Assembly (NCBI GenBank): GCA_021772895.1
Contig: JAJFLC010000002.1
Coordinates: 1-64,000, forward strand
Direction: 5' to 3'
Origin: Mariprofundaceae bacterium
GTDB taxonomy: Bacteria > Pseudomonadota > Zetaproteobacteria > Mariprofundales > Mariprofundaceae
Length of the DNA: 64,000 nucleotides
Made by a program: the position numbers and the translations under genes. Under the pieces are notes generated by a model. That model had not been told where the DNA came from and did not search any database. It saw nothing but the letters and a program-made list of their open reading frames with translations. Each line of letters begins with the position of its first letter. Within the stretch, counting starts at the first letter, position 1. Shown here one piece after another: positions 17,349 to 27,420 of this stretch.

Positions 17349-17934
17349 GCTTAAACTCCATAGCTTTTACTTGCTCAACTGTATCAAGACTTATAAAACT
17401 TTTAAGCGATGGGTCAACTTCTTTAATCTGTGCCTCTGCAACCAGACAGGTATTGAGCTTATCCAGCAGACGCATCATACTGCGTTGCCCTTGCTGCATT
17501 TGTACTTCTATCACGGGTAAACATGTTTTGGCATAAAACCCCAAAAGTGGTTGCGGTCTATCATCCACATACGGCACGACAGCATCAAAAAATTCCCGCT
17601 TATTTGCCAGCGCTTGAATCAACATTGTGGCAACAAAGGGCATATCACAGGCAATCACAAACACCCAATCCGTCTTGGCCTCTTCAAGCGCGCGCTTAAT
17701 GCCCACCATAGGGCCACGATCTTCTGAATCATCGATAATTTGTTTATATTTCAAATCAGGGCGCAAAGCATGCACGCTAATCAACAGCTCTGAAAATAGC
17801 GGCTCTATCTTCTCCAGCACATGTGTTAACAGCAGTTTACCGTGAAGCTTGGTAGTCGCCTTATCCGAACCCATACGTTTGGATTCACCACCTGTCAAAA
17901 TCACCGCAGTGCAATTTGAAATCGTCACGCTCAC
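17341..17934 (-). CDS. mobA: molybdenum cofactor guanylyltransferase
   Basis: Transfers GMP to Mo-molybdopterin to make the bis-MGD cofactor used by NapA and NasA. The N-terminal nucleotidyltransferase motif is AVILTGGESKRMGSDKA, with IACDMPFV for metal and guanine binding and the terminal part near PLLGFY. The GTG start overlaps the TGA of the upstream gene (GTGA). Its presence fits the two DMSO-reductase-family enzymes in the locus. Confidence 0.95.
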   Translation of the reverse strand: MSVTISNCTAVILTGGESKRMGSDKATTKLHGKLLLTHVLEKIEPLFSELLISVHALRPDLKYKQIIDDSEDRGPMVGIKRALEEAKTDWVFVIACDMPFVATMLIQALANKREFFDAVVPYVDDRPQPLLGFYAKTCLPVIEVQMQQGQRSMMRLLDKLNTCLVAEAQIKEVDPSLKSFISLDTVEQVKAMEFKHE

Positions 17935-18470
17935 CCTGTTTTAATGGATTCACCATCAAGGCTGACTGCATTTTTTTCCAGCCAGTAATCCCGAATACCC
18001 GCTTCACCCTTTTTCTGCGCCCAAGTATGAAGTGTTCCACGCTCTGCTACATAATCAAACAAAGGCACGCCAAAACCACACGATGTTTGCACCAAATCAA
18101 CATGCATATCAAAAATCTGTCTTGCCCCTTCAAAGGCCCCAAACAACGCATAGTGTTCCTGCCAAATCGCATCATGAGGCTGAATAATTTTCGCGTGCCC
18201 ATAAAGACGCAGAATATTAGGCGCACCTTCAAAAGCGCAAAACATAATCGTCATACGATCATTATGCTGCACATGCGCAGCTGTTTCATTGCCACTGCCC
18301 GTCACATTCAACCAAAGCACTCTATTTTTATCCAACACCCGAAAAGCATCCATGCCTTTGGGAGAGATATTAATGCGGCTATCCGCTGTGGCAGTACCTA
18401 CAAAAAACAAGTGCTGTTTTTTGATAAAGTCCATCTGTTTTTCATTGATTTCAGTATATCTTTCACCCAT
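17931..18470 (-). CDS. pyridoxamine 5'-phosphate oxidase-family flavoprotein (179 aa)
   Basis: A split-barrel FMN-binding protein of the PNPOx-like group (HLFFVGTATADSRINISPKG, and RVLWLNVTGSGNETAAHV). Such proteins are usually FMN- or F420-binding and often have unknown substrates; it is not PdxH. GGAG lies eight bases upstream. It overlaps mobA by four bases, so it is translated with the Moco genes, though no Moco role is known. Confidence 0.85.
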   Translation of the reverse strand: MGERYTEINEKQMDFIKKQHLFFVGTATADSRINISPKGMDAFRVLDKNRVLWLNVTGSGNETAAHVQHNDRMTIMFCAFEGAPNILRLYGHAKIIQPHDAIWQEHYALFGAFEGARQIFDMHVDLVQTSCGFGVPLFDYVAERGTLHTWAQKKGEAGIRDYWLEKNAVSLDGESIKTG

Positions 18471-18548
18471 TTCTTATACTCCAGAAGTAACAGTTACAAA
18501 TGCCCGTTTGGGGTTAGAAGCAGTCGTTCAGGAATGGTAAATTCAATA

Positions 18549-19130
18549 TCAATAATCATATGACACAGGCCCATCAAAATCACTTTCATCTCCATGTAAG
18601 AGGTAATTTCTACCATAATTCCATTTCTCTGTTGTATACCACTCACGCGGTTTAATCACCACCATTTCACATTTTAACGAAATTTCTTGCGTCGACGCTT
18701 CTATACCTTCTGGATACCCATATACAATTGCCATTGAACCTACAGGTGGTAGCTGAAAATCTGTTATTCCTTTCGGTGATGGACGTGCACATGAAAACAT
18801 ACCCTCACCCCTTGGTGACAAAAAAGCCCGCTCGGATTGAAGCCCATAATCTTCTACCCAATCCCAATAATGGTGTTCAACAAATATTATTATCTCTGAC
18901 TTTAATTCACCTCTCCATTTGCTATCCTTAACAATTCCCGACCATACGACTAAAGAATCTTTGCTCTCAGTAAAATTACTCCTCACATCATCTGGAAACA
19001 TATTTCGATTAGCCTCCGAAAACATATGTTTCTCATGCACACTCAATACTTGATAATGTTTTGAACCCGAGAGACCTCCGGTGCACCCAACCAAAAGAAA
19101 CAACCAACAAACTACTATGGTTCTTCGCAT
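18549..19130 (-). CDS. unrecognised lipoprotein (193 aa)
   Basis: A lipobox (LLVGC at about 12-16) after a short hydrophobic signal marks an envelope lipoprotein. The mature part has scattered aromatics (HHYWDW, REWYTTEKW) and two later cysteines. I do not recognise the family; Slp-like outer-membrane lipoproteins are one possibility. The gene and its flanks look more AT-rich than the Moco genes on either side. A REP-like fragment lies upstream, so it looks like an insertion into the operon. Confidence 0.6.
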   Translation of the reverse strand: MRRTIVVCWLFLLVGCTGGLSGSKHYQVLSVHEKHMFSEANRNMFPDDVRSNFTESKDSLVVWSGIVKDSKWRGELKSEIIIFVEHHYWDWVEDYGLQSERAFLSPRGEGMFSCARPSPKGITDFQLPPVGSMAIVYGYPEGIEASTQEISLKCEMVVIKPREWYTTEKWNYGRNYLLHGDESDFDGPVSYDY

Positions 19131-19195
19131 AATATTATTCCCCTTTTTAAACTCTTTAGATGTTAGAAATCATCGCGTTATTCACATGAACTTAT

Positions 19196-19213
19196 GGAGT
19201 CAGGTCTTGAATC
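19196..19213. repeat. REP/RAYT-like intergenic fragment
   Basis: The sequence GGAGTCAGGTCTTGAATC resembles the GGGGTCAGGTCTTGA motif often found beside REP-associated transposase genes. No transposase is present. It sits in the 211-bp gap between the lipoprotein gene and mobB. Confidence 0.35.
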
Positions 19214-19341
19214 GTTTCACCTCCCAAGCCTAGATCGATAGGATCAGACTCGATTGATATTTAACTAACCCTTTCCGTCCATCCAAGATTAGAGTAAGAA
19301 GACACGCACTTTGCTTACCCATCCCAAACTGATCCAGTATA

Positions 19342-19863
19342 TCAGATACCTGCTTCCATGCCATCTAACCATTGAAGAATAAAGTCAATCAAAGACTGTG
19401 TATCATTCATATCAAGTAGAGGAACGCTCACTTTCAGATCAGAAATATCTGTCGCAACGGCAATGAGTTCCGATTCATCACAACGCAGTATGTTTGAGCG
19501 CTCAGCCCTCAGCACTTCAATCTTTGGCCCCGGCACAGATGCATAACCTTCCACCAACACCAAATCATAATCCGTAAACAACCTAGCGGCTAACAACTGT
19601 GGATTTAAAGTCTCATCCACATCACTGACCATTAATATCTTTTCAGGGCCAACCAGTAGTGATGTGGATGCGCCCGCCTGTTTATGTCGCCAGCTATCTT
19701 TGCCCGGCGTATCCATTTCCGGCTGATGGTGGCTGTGTTTGATGGTGGCAATGCACAGACCTTTGGCTGTTAGCCCGGATACCAGCTTCTCCATCAGAGT
19801 GGTTTTTCCTGAATTGGAGCGGCCAACGATGGAAAGGATTGGTGTGTTCCTGGACGCACTCAT
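19342..19863 (-). CDS. mobB: molybdopterin-guanine dinucleotide biosynthesis adaptor
   Basis: A P-loop GTP-binding protein that assists MobA. The Walker A motif is VGRSNSGKTTLM (about 13-24), followed by TIKHSHHQPEMDTPGKDSW, the MobB signature, and LVLVEGYAS. At 173 residues it is normal in size. The start overlaps the moaE stop by four bases. Confidence 0.94.
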   Translation of the reverse strand: MSASRNTPILSIVGRSNSGKTTLMEKLVSGLTAKGLCIATIKHSHHQPEMDTPGKDSWRHKQAGASTSLLVGPEKILMVSDVDETLNPQLLAARLFTDYDLVLVEGYASVPGPKIEVLRAERSNILRCDESELIAVATDISDLKVSVPLLDMNDTQSLIDFILQWLDGMEAGI

Positions 19864-20294
19864 GGGTGCTGGGTTACCCAGGAATCACCATCAGGGGTGA
19901 CTTCCTTTTTCCAGATCGGCACACGTTGTTTTAAGGTGTCAATCATCCACTCACATGCTGCAAACGCTGGTTTACGATGCTCTGCGCCCACCACAATCAA
20001 CACAATCTGATCGCCTGCATGAACTGTAGTGATACGATGAATGATGCGGACTTCGATGATATCAAACTTCTCCATTGCTTCAGCTCGTAAAGCCGCCAAT
20101 GCTGTTTCTGCCATGCCTGCATATTGTTCAAAGCAGATCGAAAAAACATCACGCCCTTCAGAGAAATCACGGGCGCAACCCAAAAATGTAGCAATGCCGC
20201 CAATGCGTTTGGATGTTTCTCTTAGCGCATTGACCTCTTCTTCAACCGAGAAATCTTCTTCCTGAATGCGAACCATCTTAGCGTCCATCATCAA
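19860..20294 (-). CDS. moaE: molybdopterin synthase large subunit
   Basis: With MoaD it puts sulfur into cyclic pyranopterin monophosphate to form molybdopterin. Visible motifs are GGIATFLGCARDFSEG, RIIHRITTVHAGDQIVLIVV, and the C-terminal VPIWKKE with the conserved lysines. It overlaps moaD by four bases and mobB by four. Confidence 0.95.
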   Translation of the reverse strand: MMMDAKMVRIQEEDFSVEEEVNALRETSKRIGGIATFLGCARDFSEGRDVFSICFEQYAGMAETALAALRAEAMEKFDIIEVRIIHRITTVHAGDQIVLIVVGAEHRKPAFAACEWMIDTLKQRVPIWKKEVTPDGDSWVTQHP

Positions 20295-20521
20295 CCACCC
20301 GAAAATGGCGGCATGATTGCCACCTCATCGCCATCGGTAATCATTGTCGTTGCATCCGTGACCTGCTGTTGATTGACAGCCAAAAGAAGTGGGCTAAAAC
20401 ATTCACATTTCACCAAACGCACCAGATCAGCAAGTGTCATGCATTCTGTTGCAGGTACTGAACATTCACGCTGCCCAAGTTTATCCGCCAGTGAACCAAA
20501 AAAAAGAACACGAACACTCAT
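20291..20521 (-). CDS. moaD: molybdopterin synthase sulfur carrier
   Basis: A small beta-grasp ubiquitin-like protein of 76 residues. It ends in the double glycine (MPPFSGG) that becomes thiocarboxylated for sulfur transfer. It starts directly after moaC and overlaps moaE. Confidence 0.94.
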   Translation of the reverse strand: MSVRVLFFGSLADKLGQRECSVPATECMTLADLVRLVKCECFSPLLLAVNQQQVTDATTMITDGDEVAIMPPFSGG

Positions 20522-21007
20522 TTAGCTTGCCTGCTCACGCGTCCAGTCGCCAGATTTTCCACCCTGTTTTTTTTCAACCTGAATATCACCGATACACATG
20601 CCTTTATCCACGGCTTTGCACATATCATAGATGGTTAACAGTGCTGTGCTGACAGCCGTAAGGGCTTCCATCTCCACACCCGTTTTGCCATTGCATGTGA
20701 CTGACACTTCTATTTTTAAGCCAGTTTCCTGTTCAAGCTCACTAAACGACACATCAATACCGGACAGCATCAACGGATGACACATGGGAATCAAATCCGG
20801 TGTTTTTTTTGCCCCCATCACGGCTGCTACATCTGCCACAGCCAGAACATCGCCTTTTTTCAACGCACCATCACGGATGCGTTGCAACGTTTCCGGTAAC
20901 ATCCTGATCGTACCACTGGCGACTGCGATGCGTGTGGTCACATCCTTGGCCGACACATCCACCATGCGCGCCCGGCCACTTTCATCAAAATGGGTTAAAT
21001 CATTCAT
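20522..21007 (-). CDS. moaC: cyclic pyranopterin monophosphate synthase
   Basis: Completes cyclic pyranopterin formation after MoaA. Motifs: [19 protein letters not shown] at the start, [14 protein letters not shown] and [16 protein letters not shown], all active-site segments. 161 residues, typical. It overlaps modC by four bases. Confidence 0.96.
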   Translation of the reverse strand: MNDLTHFDESGRARMVDVSAKDVTTRIAVASGTIRMLPETLQRIRDGALKKGDVLAVADVAAVMGAKKTPDLIPMCHPLMLSGIDVSFSELEQETGLKIEVSVTCNGKTGVEMEALTAVSTALLTIYDMCKAVDKGMCIGDIQVEKKQGGKSGDWTREQAS

Positions 21008-21669
21008 GCCTGTAACTTCCTATCCACTGATATTTCTACCGCTTGTGTCAGCAATCGGCCCTCACGCATGCGCCAATGTTGAGCAGCCAGCATCTCGGCA
21101 TCTTCACGATCATGACTGACCATGATCACCGGTATTTCTAACTCTGCCTGAATGGCTTTCAACACCGTTCGCAAACGTTGTCGAATGGCCGGAGCCTGGG
21201 CGGAAAAAGGTTCATCAAGCAGAAGCACAGAAGGTTTCCGATAAATCGCTCTGGCCAGAGCCACCCGCTGTGCCTCACCGGTCGAGAGCATATGTGGCTT
21301 GCGCTGCATCAAAGCTGTGACTTCCAATCGCTCTGCCAACAGACCCAGCCAATTATCATCCACCTGATCTGCGCCCAATAGGATATTCTTTTCAACAGTG
21401 GACCACGGCAACAAAGCTGCATCCGGCCATACACAACCAACATGGCGCATTTGCGTAGGCAAAATAAAATCAGCAGAGCTATCCAGCCACACCTGACCAT
21501 CAAACATCAGTTGACCCTGTGCTACTTCCAAACCAGCCAGTGCGCGAAGCAGGGTTGTTTTTCCTGCTCCATTTTCACCCGAAATAACGATGATTTCATT
21601 AGAAAAGCTCACTTCAGCCTGCAAGTCCAACGCCCCTATCAAAGCTTTTATCTGGATACGGTTTTTCAT
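21004..21669 (-). CDS. modC: molybdate ABC transporter ATPase without MOP domain
   Basis: ABC ATPase: Walker [11 protein letters not shown] (about 30-39), a non-standard signature LSTGEAQR, and Walker B VLLLDEPF. Its place after modA and modB marks it as the molybdate importer ATPase. At 221 residues it lacks the C-terminal MOP/TOBE domain that in ordinary ModC (about 350 aa) binds molybdate for feedback. It overlaps modB and moaC by four bases each. Confidence 0.88.
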   Translation of the reverse strand: MKNRIQIKALIGALDLQAEVSFSNEIIVISGENGAGKTTLLRALAGLEVAQGQLMFDGQVWLDSSADFILPTQMRHVGCVWPDAALLPWSTVEKNILLGADQVDDNWLGLLAERLEVTALMQRKPHMLSTGEAQRVALARAIYRKPSVLLLDEPFSAQAPAIRQRLRTVLKAIQAELEIPVIMVSHDREDAEMLAAQHWRMREGRLLTQAVEISVDRKLQA

Positions 21670-22337
21670 TTAAATATGCCCGGATTCAGGCCTTGCCGAT
21701 TGAGTGTATAAACCACAGATAACATGACAAAAGATACGCCCAAAAGAATCAGTGCCAGCATCCATGCTTCGGATTGTTGCTGCATTTCAACAAACTCAAA
21801 CAGCGCAATACTGGCAACCTTGGTTTCACCCGGAATCGAACCACCCACCATCAATACCGCACCAAATTCACCCATCGTGTGGGCAAAAGAGAGCGCCGCG
21901 GCCACCAGTACCCCACCCCTGGCAGCAGGCAACATCACCTGAATCAGGGTCTGTTTTAAACTCAAACTCTGTGTGCGGGCCATCTCAAGCCAACTGTCCG
22001 GGATCGCACGCAAACTCTGCTGCATGGGCTGCACCGCAAACGGTAAACTATAAAGCACAGAGGCGATCACCATGCCGGAAAACGAAAAAGCCAAAGAGCT
22101 ATCAAACACTGACTGCCAAACACGACCCAAGCCGGTGTTTGGCGCAATCATCAACAGGACAAAATAACCCAGCACCGTGGGTGGTAAAACCAAAGGCAAA
22201 GCCACAATCACTTCGAGCACTGTACGTCCTTTAAACGTTTTAAACGCCAGCACATAAGCCAAGGGCAGTGCAAGAAACAGAAGAATAACGGTTGTCACCA
22301 ATGCCAATTGTAAGGAGATAAACAGAGATTCAATCAT
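21666..22337 (-). CDS. modB: molybdate ABC transporter permease
   Basis: Inner-membrane permease with about five transmembrane helices (residues 10-30, 45-68, 85-105, 140-160, 195-215). The EAA loop reads SWLEMARTQSLSLKQTLIQV. 223 residues, typical of ModB. It overlaps modA and modC by four bases each. Confidence 0.94.
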   Translation of the reverse strand: MIESLFISLQLALVTTVILLFLALPLAYVLAFKTFKGRTVLEVIVALPLVLPPTVLGYFVLLMIAPNTGLGRVWQSVFDSSLAFSFSGMVIASVLYSLPFAVQPMQQSLRAIPDSWLEMARTQSLSLKQTLIQVMLPAARGGVLVAAALSFAHTMGEFGAVLMVGGSIPGETKVASIALFEFVEMQQQSEAWMLALILLGVSFVMLSVVYTLNRQGLNPGIFK

Positions 22338-23080
22338 GATGATTGTGGCTCTTTTTGTATGCGCTTTTGTAGCATCGGATTGTGTATACTCTGTTTTAAA
22401 TCAGAATCCTGTGTATTCCAAATGTCTTTCAACCATAACATCGCCAGACGTTTATCACGCAGTAAAACACCTCGATAATGAATCACGGCGATCGCATCAG
22501 CACCGGATTGAACTGGCACAAACCCGGCATCCACCAGACCTTTATCCACCATCATACGTGCCTGCATCGCATTCTGGGCATAAATAAATCGGGTTTTTAA
22601 CCGATGCCATAACCCCTGTTGCTCAAGCAAACGTTTTGTCTCTCTGCCAAAAGGCGCAACTTCAGGATTTGCAATCGCAATTCGACGAATGGTTGAATCA
22701 ATAAGTTGACTGGGATCAGACAGCATTTTTTTGCCGGACATCACACCCAGATAACCTTCGCCAACATCAACAATGACATTCGCTTTCCCCTGTTCTCTCA
22801 ACTGTTCAGAATGCTTTTCATCCGCAGCAACAAACAGATCAAAAGGCGCACCTTGCATAATCTGATTATATAAACGTCCTGTAGAGCCTGAAACCAAACG
22901 CACGGTTACACGATGTTGTTTTTCAAATGCCGCAGCCTGCTTCTTTATATCCGGATACCAGCTTGATGCCACCGCAATCGTCAACACCTCGCCTGCCAGT
23001 GCTGCTGAAGGTAAAAATGAAAGTATCATGACCATCGCACAGGTAAACATCATAAGCTGTTTATAAAACACATTAACCAC
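22334..23080 (-). CDS. modA: molybdate-binding periplasmic protein
   Basis: Signal peptide (about 1-29, ending AALAG), then the ModA fold: TIAVASSWYPDIKKQAAAFE, VSGSTGRLYNQIMQGAPFDLFV, and IANPEVAPFGRE, which is the usual oxyanion-binding region. The first codon is GTG, overlapping the moaA stop by eight bases; ATG 23053 is an alternative. Tungstate binding cannot be excluded. Confidence 0.93.
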   Translation of the reverse strand: MVNVFYKQLMMFTCAMVMILSFLPSAALAGEVLTIAVASSWYPDIKKQAAAFEKQHRVTVRLVSGSTGRLYNQIMQGAPFDLFVAADEKHSEQLREQGKANVIVDVGEGYLGVMSGKKMLSDPSQLIDSTIRRIAIANPEVAPFGRETKRLLEQQGLWHRLKTRFIYAQNAMQARMMVDKGLVDAGFVPVQSGADAIAVIHYRGVLLRDKRLAMLWLKDIWNTQDSDLKQSIHNPMLQKRIQKEPQSS

Positions 23081-24128
23081 CGATATGAATCATCGAGCGC
23101 TTTTCACTATCTGCGGTAAAATCATAAATACCAATCTCCGGTTTGATCAGTGCTGAACGTAAAAACAGAGATCGAATATCATTATCATTACCGCCCTGAC
23201 GTATTAAATCACGCAGGTTGAGCTGATCATCAGCAGGTAAACAGGAACGAAGTCCGCCATCGGACGTCAAACGCAACCGATTGCAACCTTCACAGAAACG
23301 TTCAGACATCGGCATGATAAAACCGACCTCTCCCGCACCACTTTTCAGAGGTAAATAGCGCGCGGCTGTATTGCCCGTCACTAAAGGCGCATTAACATCA
23401 ACACGACTGCGCACATCCTCACGCTGCAAAACATCATCTATCGAAATATAATGCTCTTCCCAATACATGCCCTGTTTCATCGGCATAAGCTCAATAAAAC
23501 GAATGGTTGCATCCTGTGACATCGCAAAATCAATCAGTTCTGCCACTTCACATTGTTCACCCCCTGCATTGATGCCGCGCATCAGCACAGTGTTTAGTTT
23601 AATTGGCGTCATGCCCGCAGCTCTGGCGGCTTTGATGCCCGCAACCACAGGTGCCAGCTCACCACCTGTGAGCCTTCGAAAACGCAGCGCATTCAAACTA
23701 TCCAGGCTAATATTGATACGATTCAGTCCGGCATCTGCCAGGTCTTCAGCATATTTTGCAAGTAGTGTTGCATTCGTGGTCATCGATAAATCAGAGATGC
23801 CGGGAATACCGGCCAATTTACTGATCAAAACAGGCAGGTCACGGCGTACCAATGGCTCACCACCGGTGATACGTAACTTGGATACGCCCATATCCGCTGC
23901 GATGCGAACAATTCGTTCAATCTCTTCATACTGCAAAATGTGTGCATGTGGTTCAGCCTTGTAAGCATCCGCAGAAGGACGGCAATAATCACAGCGCATA
24001 TTGCAGCGATCTGTCACTGAGATACGCATATAGGTCAGTTTGCGACCAAAGCTGTCAGTTAGCTTGCCATCTGCAGATAAACGAGAAGGTTTGTTTTCAA
24101 AAAAACGAATGGGGGTGGCTTCAATCAT
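23073..24128 (-). CDS. moaA: GTP 3',8-cyclase
   Basis: Radical-SAM enzyme starting molybdopterin synthesis from GTP. The N-terminal cluster is Cys42, Cys46 and Cys49 in TDRCNMRCDYC. The C-terminal cluster lies in ERFCEGCNRLR plus GLRSC. The chain ends in the required GG. ATG 24128 is chosen over TTG 24134, with AAGG upstream. It follows napB by 44 bp, linking Nap and Moco genes in one run. Confidence 0.96.
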   Translation of the reverse strand: MIEATPIRFFENKPSRLSADGKLTDSFGRKLTYMRISVTDRCNMRCDYCRPSADAYKAEPHAHILQYEEIERIVRIAADMGVSKLRITGGEPLVRRDLPVLISKLAGIPGISDLSMTTNATLLAKYAEDLADAGLNRINISLDSLNALRFRRLTGGELAPVVAGIKAARAAGMTPIKLNTVLMRGINAGGEQCEVAELIDFAMSQDATIRFIELMPMKQGMYWEEHYISIDDVLQREDVRSRVDVNAPLVTGNTAARYLPLKSGAGEVGFIMPMSERFCEGCNRLRLTSDGGLRSCLPADDQLNLRDLIRQGGNDNDIRSLFLRSALIKPEIGIYDFTADSEKRSMIHIGG

Positions 24129-24172
24129 TAGCAAATGCCTTGAACGTCATCTCTTTAATACGCAATTGACGT

Positions 24173-24601
24173 TTACTCATCTGCCAAAGACTTAAAGGTA
24201 TTTTTCACCAATGGTTTAGCATTTTTTTGTGGTACATGGCACTGGGTACAGAAATAACGGTTTGGCGATATCCTGGCCAGCGCATCGCCATCTCGATTTA
24301 CAAAGTGTGAAATACCCACTTTGGTTGCGCCTTCCATATCTGAATTCCAGTTATGGCAGGCCAAACAGCTATTGTCTTCACGTGTGATTGCAAAATCTTC
24401 CACCGAATGTGGCACCAGTGGGGGTTGCTGCGCATAGTTACGCATGATTTTCCCCTCACCTTCCTGCCACTCTTTAGCTGAGGTCTGCACAGATGGCGCA
24501 TCGAGTGCCACATCACCACGCAAAGAATGAACATCAAACCCTTCCGCCCAAGCTACAGCAAAAACAAACATCAATAACATTGTTATACTTAAAGTTTTCA
24601 T
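24173..24601 (-). CDS. napB: periplasmic nitrate reductase, dihaem cytochrome c subunit
   Basis: Passes electrons to NapA. Signal peptide MKTLSITMLLMFVFAVAWA, then two CxxCH haem sites at 79-83 (CLACH) and 118-122 (CTQCH). ATG 24601 is preferred because GGGGGAG lies six bases upstream; an ATG two codons earlier would touch it. It follows napA by 12 bases. No napC follows, so the quinol dehydrogenase must be elsewhere. Confidence 0.95.
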   Translation of the reverse strand: MKTLSITMLLMFVFAVAWAEGFDVHSLRGDVALDAPSVQTSAKEWQEGEGKIMRNYAQQPPLVPHSVEDFAITREDNSCLACHNWNSDMEGATKVGISHFVNRDGDALARISPNRYFCTQCHVPQKNAKPLVKNTFKSLADE

Positions 24602-24613
24602 GTTCATCTCCCC

Positions 24614-27127
24614 CTAAACCTTAACAACACGAACGGCGCATTTCTTATAATCCGTCTGCTTGGACAGCGGATCTGTTGCATCCAGTGTAACCTTGTTGAT
24701 TAAACGGCGCGCATCAAACCAGGGCACAAAAATCAGCCCCTTGGGTGGTTTATTACGCCCCCTTGTTTCAACCAAAGCCGAAATCTCACCACGACGGCTT
24801 TGCACCTTGGCCATATCACCACGTTTAAAGCCGCGTTTTTTTGCATCTTCTGGGTGCATAAAGATTTGTGCATCGGGCACTGCTTTATACAGCTCAGGGA
24901 CGCGTTGGGTCATCGTTCCTGAATGCCAGTGCTCAAGCACACGGCCCGTGCACAGCCACATATCGAATGTTTGATCTGGCATTTCAGGTGGTTGTTCATA
25001 CGGCGCAAAAATAATATTCGCCCGACCATCTTTGTTGCCATAAAAGTAGAGTTCTTTGCCAGCTGGAACAAACGGATCACTACCTTCACGGTAGCGCCAT
25101 TTTGTTTCTACACCATTCACCACAGGCCAGCGCAAACCATGTTCTTTGTGCAACTGATCATAGGCAGCCAAATTGTGTCCTTTTTTCGGCCCATTTGTAC
25201 CAAACAAACGATACTCTTCAAACAGACCTTTTTGCACATAAAAACCAAAATGATCCATCTCATCATTGGCATACACATGACCATTATCATCGGTCACTTT
25301 CTGCGTTGGGTATTTATCAACATTCCCATTGCGATAGAGCACTTCGTAGAGTGTTTTATTGCGAAGTTTTGGATTTTTAGCAATCAGACCAGCTGGCCAG
25401 ATCTCTTTGACTTTGAAACGCTTGGAAAATTCCATCAACTGCCAAAGATCAGACTTCGCACCTTTGGGTGATACAACCTGTTGACGCCAGGCCTGAGTAC
25501 GACGCTCAGCATTACCATAAGCACCCTCTTTCTCCACCCACATCGCTGTAGGCAGAACCAAATCAGCCGCCATGGTTGAGGCCGTTGGATACGGGTCAGA
25601 AACCACAACAAAGTTATCCGGATTGCGATAACCAGGTAGTGTTTCTTCATCCATATTCGCCGCTGCCTGCACATTGTTATTACACATCGACCAATAAGCA
25701 TTGATTACGCCGTCTTTGAGCATGCGGTTGTGCTGCACCGCGTGATAACCGGGTTTGGCAGGAATCGTGCCCTCTGGCAGTTTCCAGACACCTTCGGCAA
25801 AATCGCGATGTTCTTTTTTCTTCACGACCAGATCAGCGGGCAACCTGTGTGAGAAGGTTCCGACTTCACGTGCTGTACCACACGCAGATGGCTGACCGGT
25901 TAATGAGAAAGGACTATTTCCCGGTTCAGAAATTTTGCCTGTTAATAAATGAATATTATAAAGCAGGCCATTGGTCCAAACACCACGTGTATGTTGGTTA
26001 AAACCCATGGTCCAAAGCGAGGTGATTTTCTTCTTGGGATTGGCATAAAGTTTAGCCAGGCGTAAAAGGTTTTCCTTTGGTACACCTGAAAGTTTGGCCG
26101 CATGTTCAAGCGTGTATGGCTTAAGCAGCTTTGCATATGCCTTAAAGGAAATTTCAGACATCTTACCTTTACCAGAGTTCTTGGCTTTTTGCTCCAAGGG
26201 ATGTTCCGGGCGCAGACCATAACCGATATCGGTTATGGTATCTTTAAAGTTTACATGTTTAGCAATGAATTTTTGATCATATGCTTTATGGCTAACAATG
26301 TAGTTGGCAATGTAATTTAAAATCACCATGTCCGTCTGCGGAGTGAATACCATATTGTTATCACCCAGATCAAAACAGCGATGTTCATAAGTCGAAAGCA
26401 CATGTACTTCAGCACCCGGTTTACTCAGACGGGTATTGGTAATACGTGTCCACAAAATCGGATGCATTTCCGCCATGTTTGAGCCCCATAAGACAAAGGC
26501 ATCAGCATGTTCCAAATCATCGTAACAACCCATAGGTTCATCCGAACCGAAGGCACGCATAAACGCACCCACAGCCGAAGCCATACAATGGCGTGCATTC
26601 GGGTCAATATTGTTTGAACGGAACCCTGCTTTCATCAGCTTGGAAGCGGCATAACCTTCCATGATTGTCCACTGACCAGAACCGAACATGCCCACAGCTT
26701 CAGGCCCTTTCTCTTTAAGCGTTTTCTTCCATTTTTCTGCCATGGTATCAAAAGCAACATCCCAGGAGACTGGCGTAAATTTGCCCTCTTTATGATACTT
26801 GCCACCTTTCATGCGCAGCAACGGAGAAGTCAATCTGTCCTCTCCATACATAATCTTGGAAAGGAAATAACCTTTGATACAGTTGATCCCTTTGTTCACT
26901 TCAGACTTTGGATCGGCTTGGGTCGCCACCACGCGGTTGTCTTTTGTTCCCACCATCACACTACAGCCCACACCACAGAAACGACACGGAGCCTTATCCC
27001 AACGGATTTTATTTTTTTCTGCGTCAAAATCCATCCCCTGCGCCAAAGTGGGTATACTAATGTTTATTGATGCCGCTGCTGCCGTTGCAGCACTTGATTT
27101 GATGAAATCTCTACGACTTATCGCCAT
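24614..27127 (-). CDS. napA: periplasmic nitrate reductase catalytic subunit
   Basis: Reduces nitrate to nitrite in the periplasm using Mo-bis-MGD and one [4Fe-4S]. A Tat signal (SRRDFIK at 4-10) is followed by cluster ligands Cys48, Cys51, Cys55 and Cys83, and the Mo-ligating Cys181 in ARHCMASAV. Its 837 residues are full length. AGGAGG lies six bases before the ATG, and the gene overlaps napD by ten bases. It needs the MobA product and NapD for maturation. Confidence 0.98.
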   Translation of the reverse strand: MAISRRDFIKSSAATAAAASINISIPTLAQGMDFDAEKNKIRWDKAPCRFCGVGCSVMVGTKDNRVVATQADPKSEVNKGINCIKGYFLSKIMYGEDRLTSPLLRMKGGKYHKEGKFTPVSWDVAFDTMAEKWKKTLKEKGPEAVGMFGSGQWTIMEGYAASKLMKAGFRSNNIDPNARHCMASAVGAFMRAFGSDEPMGCYDDLEHADAFVLWGSNMAEMHPILWTRITNTRLSKPGAEVHVLSTYEHRCFDLGDNNMVFTPQTDMVILNYIANYIVSHKAYDQKFIAKHVNFKDTITDIGYGLRPEHPLEQKAKNSGKGKMSEISFKAYAKLLKPYTLEHAAKLSGVPKENLLRLAKLYANPKKKITSLWTMGFNQHTRGVWTNGLLYNIHLLTGKISEPGNSPFSLTGQPSACGTAREVGTFSHRLPADLVVKKKEHRDFAEGVWKLPEGTIPAKPGYHAVQHNRMLKDGVINAYWSMCNNNVQAAANMDEETLPGYRNPDNFVVVSDPYPTASTMAADLVLPTAMWVEKEGAYGNAERRTQAWRQQVVSPKGAKSDLWQLMEFSKRFKVKEIWPAGLIAKNPKLRNKTLYEVLYRNGNVDKYPTQKVTDDNGHVYANDEMDHFGFYVQKGLFEEYRLFGTNGPKKGHNLAAYDQLHKEHGLRWPVVNGVETKWRYREGSDPFVPAGKELYFYGNKDGRANIIFAPYEQPPEMPDQTFDMWLCTGRVLEHWHSGTMTQRVPELYKAVPDAQIFMHPEDAKKRGFKRGDMAKVQSRRGEISALVETRGRNKPPKGLIFVPWFDARRLINKVTLDATDPLSKQTDYKKCAVRVVKV

Positions 27128-27420
27128 TGCCAGCCTCCTTGTTCCTGTTTGTTGTTTTCCTCACAATGTTGATAAACGGGGGTCACACTCAAGACCCCAT
27201 CCAAATTCTGGATATGCTCGGTCAGTTTCAGTACGGCTTTGCTTGTTTTCGCTTCCATGGTGATAACCAAGCGCGCTTGCTCATCTTCGGTGTGAATTTC
27301 AACACCTTCACAGCCTGATAATCGTTGCCGAACATCTGATACAACACCGGATTTCAATTGCACAACTGCACCAACAATACAGCCAATATCTTCTTCATTG
27401 TTCCTGTATTCATCACTCAT
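27118..27420 (-). CDS. napD: NapA maturation chaperone
   Basis: Binds the NapA Tat signal and holds export until cofactor loading. The small ferredoxin-like fold shows [12 protein letters not shown] and [20 protein letters not shown], and ends with a tail rich in Q and N. ATG 27420 overlaps the napF TGA (ATGA) and is preceded by GAGGTG, so it replaces the longer upstream frame. Confidence 0.9.
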   Translation of the reverse strand: MSDEYRNNEEDIGCIVGAVVQLKSGVVSDVRQRLSGCEGVEIHTEDEQARLVITMEAKTSKAVLKLTEHIQNLDGVLSVTPVYQHCEENNKQEQGGWQWR

